64,000 bases of DNA from an uncultured Buttiauxella sp. (GTDB taxonomy: Bacteria > Pseudomonadota > Gammaproteobacteria > Enterobacterales > Enterobacteriaceae). A model generated the notes under the pieces. That model had not been told where the DNA came from. It made no database searches and saw nothing but the letters and a program-made list of their open reading frames with translations. Of the stretch, positions 59,618 to 64,000 are shown piece by piece. Each line of letters opens with the position of its first letter. Position 1 is the first letter of the stretch. The DNA is taken from contig CAMLJN010000003.1 of the NCBI GenBank assembly GCA_946480445.1, positions 186,001 through 250,000 of the forward strand, given 5' to 3'. The position numbers and the translations under genes were made by a program.

Positions 59618-60172
59618 ATGGATCACTTTCTTGAGATCAGGGTCCTGCCGGATCCTGAGTTTAAAGCCGAAACGCTGATGTCGGCGCTGTTTGCCAAATT
59701 ACACCGGGCGCTGGCCCGCCGTGGAACAGGCGATATTGGCGTGAGCTTTCCTGAGCATAATGTTAAGCCCGGCTGCGTGGTTCGGCTGCACGGTAGCCGC
59801 GCAGCGCTTGCCGAGCTGGAGTCGACCCGCTGGCGGGCAGGAATGAACGATTACTGTGAGACGACAGCCCTTCTGCCCGTGCCGGCGATTAGCGGCTGGC
59901 GAACGGTAGCCAGAGTGCAGGTCAAAAGCAGCGCCGATCGTCTGCTGCGCCGCTCCGTTCGCAAGGGATGGATAACGGAAGAAGAAGCGCTGCTGCGCTG
60001 CGCTAACGCAAAGGAACAGGGCTGTTCGCTGCCGTTTATTCAGATGAAGAGTCTCTCCAGTAAAGAGAGCTTTCGCCTGTTTATCCGGCACGGTGAGCTG
60101 CGGCAGGAAGCGTCAGGTGGCTTGTTCAGCACCTATGGTTTAAGCGCTGAAGCGACCATTCCCTGGTTCTGA
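59618..60172 (+). CDS. csy4: Type I-F CRISPR RNA endoribonuclease Csy4 (Cas6f)
   Basis: 184 residues starting at ATG 59618 (MDHFLEIRVLPDPEFKAETL); a longer frame from 59579 lies in csy3 and is not needed. Catalytic H29 (AKLHRALARRG) and Ser 148 (SLSSKESFRLFIRHG) are both present at the numbering known for P. aeruginosa Csy4. The arginine-rich helix RLLRRSVRKG (108-117) that grips the repeat hairpin is also present. It cleaves pre-crRNA below the stem and stays bound to the 3' end. Intact, so both arrays should be processed. Confidence 0.95.
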   Translation: MDHFLEIRVLPDPEFKAETLMSALFAKLHRALARRGTGDIGVSFPEHNVKPGCVVRLHGSRAALAELESTRWRAGMNDYCETTALLPVPAISGWRTVARVQVKSSADRLLRRSVRKGWITEEEALLRCANAKEQGCSLPFIQMKSLSSKESFRLFIRHGELRQEASGGLFSTYGLSAEATIPWF

Positions 60173-60174
60173 TT

Positions 60175-60207
60175 AACTGGCCGGGCATCTGTGTGCCCGG
60201 TCAGTTT
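60175..60207 (+). terminator. cas operon terminator
   Basis: AACTGGCCGGGCA pairs with TGCCCGGTCAGTT around a small loop, followed by TTAA, three bases after csy4. Confidence 0.75.
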
Positions 60208-60430
60208 TAACGGGCAGGGCAGTAAAACTCATCTTTTCACCGCCGTTTGCGAAGAAGTGGACGGGCTGGCTTAAAAAGTTAAGCTGCTTTCCGGGGCGCT
60301 ACAATCTGAGTCAGGCACTTCCCGGATATCAACATTTTGTTGCCGATTCAGCCAATAATCCACGGGTCACGAAATCTTCCGATGTTTTTCAATTCACCGC
60401 AGCCCTTTTTATTAACCAGACTCTAACTTA
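60208..60430. other. Non-coding stretch between cas terminator and leader 2
   Basis: No gene or clear element seen, apart from an imperfect AT-rich tail toward the leader. Confidence 0.4.
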
Positions 60431-60532
60431 TTGATTTATATAGTGCGAAAAAGAGGGCGCGAAAAAAGGGGTAAAAGACGTTAAAACCCGCTTTTTCTCG
60501 TTGCATCAGTCTGTTAGGCATGTAAAGCTGCT
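60431..60532 (+). promoter_or_regulatory. Leader of CRISPR array 2
   Basis: Starts with ATTGATTT 102 bases before the first repeat, matching leader 1 in position and partly in sequence (GTGCGAAAAA, GGGGT, CTGTTAGGCAT). AT-rich in its first half. Confidence 0.78.
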
Positions 60533-61160
60533 GTTCACTGCCGTACAGGCAGCTTAGAAAATCACAGAACAAAATTCATTGCTGACGCACGGGTTCACTG
60601 CCGTACAGGCAGCTTAGAAATTCTTCCTCCGCTGCAAGCCAGTCATCGTCACGTTCACTGCCGTACAGGCAGCTTAGAAAAATACGGTGGTCTATGTACT
60701 GAAGCCTACTGAGTTCACTGCCGTACAGGCAGCTTAGAAAGTTGACGCTGACGTTTCCACTTGCATCTGTTAGTTCACTGCCGTACAGGCAGCTTAGAAA
60801 GTCGAAAATGTGGCACCGGCTGGCGTGGACGTGTTCACTGCCGTACAGGCAGCTTAGAAAATCGACCGCAGCGGATTTTGTGATGGGCACAAGTTCACTG
60901 CCGTACAGGCAGCTTAGAAAGTTGATAGGCGTCATTGGCCATGCAGGGTTAAGTTCACTGCCGTACAGGCAGCTTAGAAATGATGGTCTGCGCGCTGGAG
61001 GCCAAATTCCACGTTCACTGCCGTACAGGCAGCTTAGAAATAAAACAGCATCTTTAGCGTTTTCATTAGCTTGTTCACTGCCGTACAGGCAGCTTAGAAA
61101 TGAGAGCCAGCCGTAAAGCGCAGTTTAAAAAGGTTCACTGCCGTACAGGCAGCTTAAAAA
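60533..61160 (+). CRISPR. Type I-F CRISPR array 2, 11 repeats, 10 spacers
   Basis: 28-base repeats begin at 60533 and recur every 60 bases to 61133, with ten spacers all of 32 bases. The first ten repeats are identical to one another and to the main repeat of array 1; the last ends CTTAAAAA. Same direction as the cas operon and array 1. The uniformity contrasts with the mixed repeats of array 1. Confidence 0.99.
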
Positions 61161-61361
61161 CAGGGGGAGCAAGTTGATGGCCTGTATTGCGTCGTTGGCT
61201 GCGCTAAGGGCTGCAAAAAAGCCGCGTTTTATAAGCGGCGAAATTTCTTAAAATCGCCCTTATAACGAAGCGCGGAAAATATTTTTAGGATATTGGCTTT
61301 AGGAATGAAAGTTGCAGGCTTATGCTAAATTCTGCATGATATGTCCTGATTTAAAGGAGAT
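61161..61361. other. Intergenic region between array 2 and ybdG
   Basis: Holds an imperfect hairpin (AAGCCGCGTTTTATAAGCGGC, 61219-61239; written here in two parts as AAGCCGC and GCGGC around TTTTATAA) that may end the array transcript. The ybdG promoter should lie near 61290-61345. No gene seen. Confidence 0.45.
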
Positions 61362-62612
61362 ATGATGAAAGAGTTAGCTGCATTTTTAAATGGATATGGG
61401 GTTGTCATTAATCAGACCACCTCGTTAATTTTAGTATTGAGTATTATTTTTATCTTTTCGCTGGTAGTGCACTTTGTTCTGCACGGCATTGTATTGCGCG
61501 CCTTTGAAAAGCGGGCTGAATCCAGCCAGAACCTCGGGCTGCAGATTATCACTGAAAATAAACTCTTTCAAAGGCTGGCCCTGACGCTGCAAGGGATTAT
61601 CGTCAATATTCAGGCGGTGCTCTGGCTGCAAAAGGGCAGCGATATCAGCACGTTTTTGATTATTGCCGCCCAGCTGTGGGTTATGCTTTATTCCCTGCTC
61701 TCATTATTCTCTTTGCTGGATGTGGTGTATAACTTCTCGCAAAAATTGACCTTCGCGGCAAATATTCCGTTAAAAGGGATATTCCAGGGGGTGAAGTTAA
61801 TCAGTGCGATCGTTATTGGTATTATGATGATCTCGCGTATTATCGGCCAGTCACCAACGATTCTTATCAGCGGACTCGGCGCGATGGCTGCGGTGCTGAT
61901 GCTGGTCTTTAAAGACCCGATTCTTGGCCTGGTGGCGGGTATCCAGCTTTCGGCCAACCGCATGTTAAAGCTGGGCGACTGGCTGGAGATGCCGAAGTTC
62001 GGTGCCGACGGGGCGGTGACGGATATTGGCCTGACCACCGTGAAAGTACGCAACTGGGATAATACCATCACCACCATCCCGACCTATGCGCTGGTTTCCG
62101 ATGCGTTTAAAAACTGGAGCGGGATGTCGCAGTCCGGCGGCCGTCGCATTAAGCGCAGCATTAATATTGATACCACCAGCATTCACTTTCTGTCGCAGGA
62201 AGAACAGCAGCGTCTGATTAACGCCAGGCTGCTGAAGCCCTATATGGACTCCCGCAGCAAAGAGATCGAAGAGTATAACCGCACGCACAATAGCGATACC
62301 GCATCGGTGCTTAACGGACGCAGCATGACCAATGTCGGCACGTTCAGGGTTTATCTTACCGAATATTTGCACAACCACCCGCGTATTCGTAAAGACATGA
62401 CGTTAATGGTGCGCCAGCTTGCCCCGGGGGCTGAAGGGCTGCCACTGGAAATTTACTGCTTTACCAACACCGTGGCGTGGCTGGAATATGAGGCTATCCA
62501 GGCGGATATTTTCGAACACATCTTTGCGGTGGTTGAAGAGTTTGGCCTGCGTATTCACCAGTCTCCTACCGGGAATGATATTCGGTCGGTGGCGTTGCAG
62601 GTTAATCGCTAA
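61362..62612 (+). CDS. ybdG: MscS-family mechanosensitive channel YbdG
   Basis: 416 residues, one more than E. coli YbdG. Several N-terminal membrane helices ([42 protein letters not shown]) precede the pore helix and beta domain of the MscS family ([64 protein letters not shown]). A long C-terminal cytoplasmic domain follows. It opens on membrane tension during osmotic downshift with miniconductance. AAAGGAG precedes the ATG pair at 61362/61365. Confidence 0.94.
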   Translation: MMKELAAFLNGYGVVINQTTSLILVLSIIFIFSLVVHFVLHGIVLRAFEKRAESSQNLGLQIITENKLFQRLALTLQGIIVNIQAVLWLQKGSDISTFLIIAAQLWVMLYSLLSLFSLLDVVYNFSQKLTFAANIPLKGIFQGVKLISAIVIGIMMISRIIGQSPTILISGLGAMAAVLMLVFKDPILGLVAGIQLSANRMLKLGDWLEMPKFGADGAVTDIGLTTVKVRNWDNTITTIPTYALVSDAFKNWSGMSQSGGRRIKRSINIDTTSIHFLSQEEQQRLINARLLKPYMDSRSKEIEEYNRTHNSDTASVLNGRSMTNVGTFRVYLTEYLHNHPRIRKDMTLMVRQLAPGAEGLPLEIYCFTNTVAWLEYEAIQADIFEHIFAVVEEFGLRIHQSPTGNDIRSVALQVNR

Positions 62613-62672
62613 CGTCGCCTGACGCCAGGATCCTCAACACAGGGAAGCGTTGAGGACGATGGCTAAAAAGAT

Positions 62673-62698
62673 GATGGGCCGATTTTCATCGGCCCATC
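62673..62698. terminator. Bidirectional terminator between ybdG and fdnI
   Basis: GATGGGCCGAT pairs perfectly with ATCGGCCCATC around a four-base loop. The A-rich AAAAAG on the left gives a T-tract for fdnI on the minus strand. Confidence 0.85.
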
Positions 62699-62709
62699 TG
62701 CCGTAGCGG

Positions 62710-63366
62710 CTACAGCCCCTCGGTACTCTCTTTCTTCGCTTCTAACTTCTCAACATCCTGGTACCAGCGCGGATGGTGCTTCTTCGCCCAGCGGCGGCTG
62801 ACTTTACCGACGATCATGCCCTTAATAGAGCCTTTGACCCAGAACGCCATATACATATGGATCAGAATGGCGTGGATCAAAATAATCGCCGTCGTGGCGT
62901 GGATCAGCAGGCTGTAGCGCACGACAGGTATCGGGAAGAAGTCGGCGAAGTAAGGCCGCCAGATAATCACCCCGGTCACCAGCAGCACGAAAATCATGCT
63001 CATGATGGTCCAGAACATCATCTTTTGCCCGGCGTTATATTTGCCGACTTTGGCCACTTTATGCTCGTTGCCTTTGAGCACCTCAACAATGCCTTTCACC
63101 CACGGCCAGTCATGGCGGTCAGGAATGTTGTGATGCACAAAACGGGTGAACATAAACATCAGCGCGATAAAAATCAGCACGCCAAAGAAAGGGTGCAGAA
63201 TGCGTCCCATCTGCGGCGTCCCGAAGGTTTCCGTCAGCCATTGCAGCGTAGGGAAGAACAGCGCGATGCCGGAGAGCGACACGAGGAAGAAGCAAATCAC
63301 CACCGTCCAGTGACAGGCCCGGTCGACGAATTTCGTCCTGACAATCATCTTGCTTTGCTTACTCAT
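62710..63366 (-). CDS. fdnI: Formate dehydrogenase-N cytochrome b556 subunit
   Basis: 218 residues, four membrane helices with heme-ligand histidines ([48 protein letters not shown]). It matches FdnI rather than FdoI, as shown by [19 protein letters not shown] and [26 protein letters not shown]. It passes electrons from FdnH to menaquinone during anaerobic formate-nitrate respiration. Its ATG overlaps the fdnH stop by eight bases. Confidence 0.95.
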   Translation of the reverse strand: MSKQSKMIVRTKFVDRACHWTVVICFFLVSLSGIALFFPTLQWLTETFGTPQMGRILHPFFGVLIFIALMFMFTRFVHHNIPDRHDWPWVKGIVEVLKGNEHKVAKVGKYNAGQKMMFWTIMSMIFVLLVTGVIIWRPYFADFFPIPVVRYSLLIHATTAIILIHAILIHMYMAFWVKGSIKGMIVGKVSRRWAKKHHPRWYQDVEKLEAKKESTEGL

Positions 63367-64000
63367 GGTTATCCTCCTCGTCTTCGTCCACCTCTTCGTT
63401 AGGCCCGATACCGATATAGTGGAAAATCAACCCGGCGAAGGTGGCGATAAAGCCCGCGGCGGAGAGCGGTTTGAGCAGGCCTTTCCACAGATTTACCGGC
63501 AGATCGATTTTCGGATCTTTCGGCAGATTATGGTAAAGCTCCGGCTGGTCCGCATGGTGCAGCACATACATAACGTGCGTGCCGCCCACGCCCTGCGGAT
63601 TGTAAACGCCCGCGTGCGCGTAGCCGCGCTTTTGCAGCTTCATCACGCGTTCGTCGGCCACTTCCAGCATCTCCTTTTTGGTGCCGAAATGAATGGCACC
63701 CGTCGGGCAGGTTTTCACGCAGGCTGGCTCCTGGCCCACGCTCACGCGGTCGACGCACAGGGTACATTTGTACACGCGGTTATCGTCTTTGTTCAGGCGC
63801 GGAATATTGAACGGGCAGCCGGCGATACAGTAGCCGCAGCCAATACAATGTTCGGACTGAAAATCGACGATGCCGTTGGCGTACTGGATGATGGCCCCGG
63901 CGGACGGGCAGGCTTTCAGGCAGCCCGGATCCGTGCAGTGCATGCAGCCATCCTTGCGGATAAGCCACTCCAGTTTGCCGTTCTGCGTGGTTTCGCTAAA
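63359..64000 (-). CDS. fdnH: Formate dehydrogenase-N iron-sulfur subunit, C-terminal part (cut by window edge)
   Basis: 213 codons of the 3' part; the N-terminus and fdnG lie beyond the window. Cysteine clusters for 4Fe-4S centres are visible ([47 protein letters not shown]). A C-terminal membrane anchor ([18 protein letters not shown]) and an acidic tail follow. The beta subunit conducts electrons from the molybdenum-selenium alpha subunit to FdnI in the periplasmic-facing enzyme. Confidence 0.95.
   Translation of the reverse strand, partial: FSETTQNGKLEWLIRKDGCMHCTDPGCLKACPSAGAIIQYANGIVDFQSEHCIGCGYCIAGCPFNIPRLNKDDNRVYKCTLCVDRVSVGQEPACVKTCPTGAIHFGTKKEMLEVADERVMKLQKRGYAHAGVYNPQGVGGTHVMYVLHHADQPELYHNLPKDPKIDLPVNLWKGLLKPLSAAGFIATFAGLIFHYIGIGPNEEVDEDEEDNHE

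Noticed and set aside
60576-61116. Long ORFs on both strands with repeated SCLYGSEL or SLPYRQLRK peptides
   Set aside because: They are translations of the CRISPR repeats and spacers of array 2, not genes.
51507-61160. Spacers targeting genes within this window
   Set aside because: Reading the 20 spacers against the window by eye gave no convincing match; a computed search is needed to be certain.

Overview
This window is chromosomal DNA of a member of the Enterobacteriaceae. Nearly every gene has a close E. coli K-12 counterpart recognised from the protein sequence, often with the same length and the same catalytic residue numbers. Gene order differs from E. coli: blocks that lie far apart there (purL-glyA-hcaT, the enterobactin cluster with cstA, ilvBN, lldPRD, fdnGHI) sit side by side here. 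I cannot assign a genus from sequence alone.

Layout. 1-14.4 kb: mltF (partial) diverges from purL, then the sRNA gene glmY with its GlrR sites and sigma-54 promoter, the operon glrK-qseG-glrR-glnB, hmp divergent from glyA, yphA and hcaT. 14.4-16.8 kb is eroded: an LVIVD-repeat gene truncated at its 5' end and internally, a small lipoprotein gene, and gdhA broken by a one-base deletion. 16.9-38.1 kb is a nearly complete enterobactin locus: entD, fepA, fes-ybdZ-entF, fepCGD, entS, fepB, entCEBA. It has Fur-box-like sequences at its divergent promoters, an entH carrying an 11-base deletion, and a small YadA-type trimeric autotransporter gene in the place where E. coli has fepE. 38.4-51.1 kb: cstA-ybdD-yjiA-like, the ivbL leader with ilvBN, osmC, the lldPRD operon with a pair of LldR operators, a PepSY membrane protein with a Met/His-rich DUF2946 protein, and a cupin.

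51.4-61.2 kb is a type I-F CRISPR-Cas locus with two arrays in the same orientation (11 repeats and 10 spacers each). It is the most interesting part of the window. The interference genes (Cas3 nuclease-helicase, Csy1, Csy2, Csy3, Csy4/Cas6f) look intact. The adaptation module does not: cas1 is a 45-codon in-frame relic joining its first ~26 codons to what appears to be its last ~18, still overlapping the next start by ATGA, and the Cas2 domain of the Cas2-3 fusion has lost ~65 residues, also in frame. The locus therefore looks like an interference-only system with a frozen spacer memory. A low-GC, Walker-A-less ABC ATPase fragment and a stray repeat relic lie between array 1 and cas1.

The window ends with a YbdG-type mechanosensitive channel gene and the 3' part of the nitrate-inducible formate dehydrogenase operon (fdnH partial, fdnI). 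All functional calls rest on recognition of protein families and motifs by reading; no database search was run.
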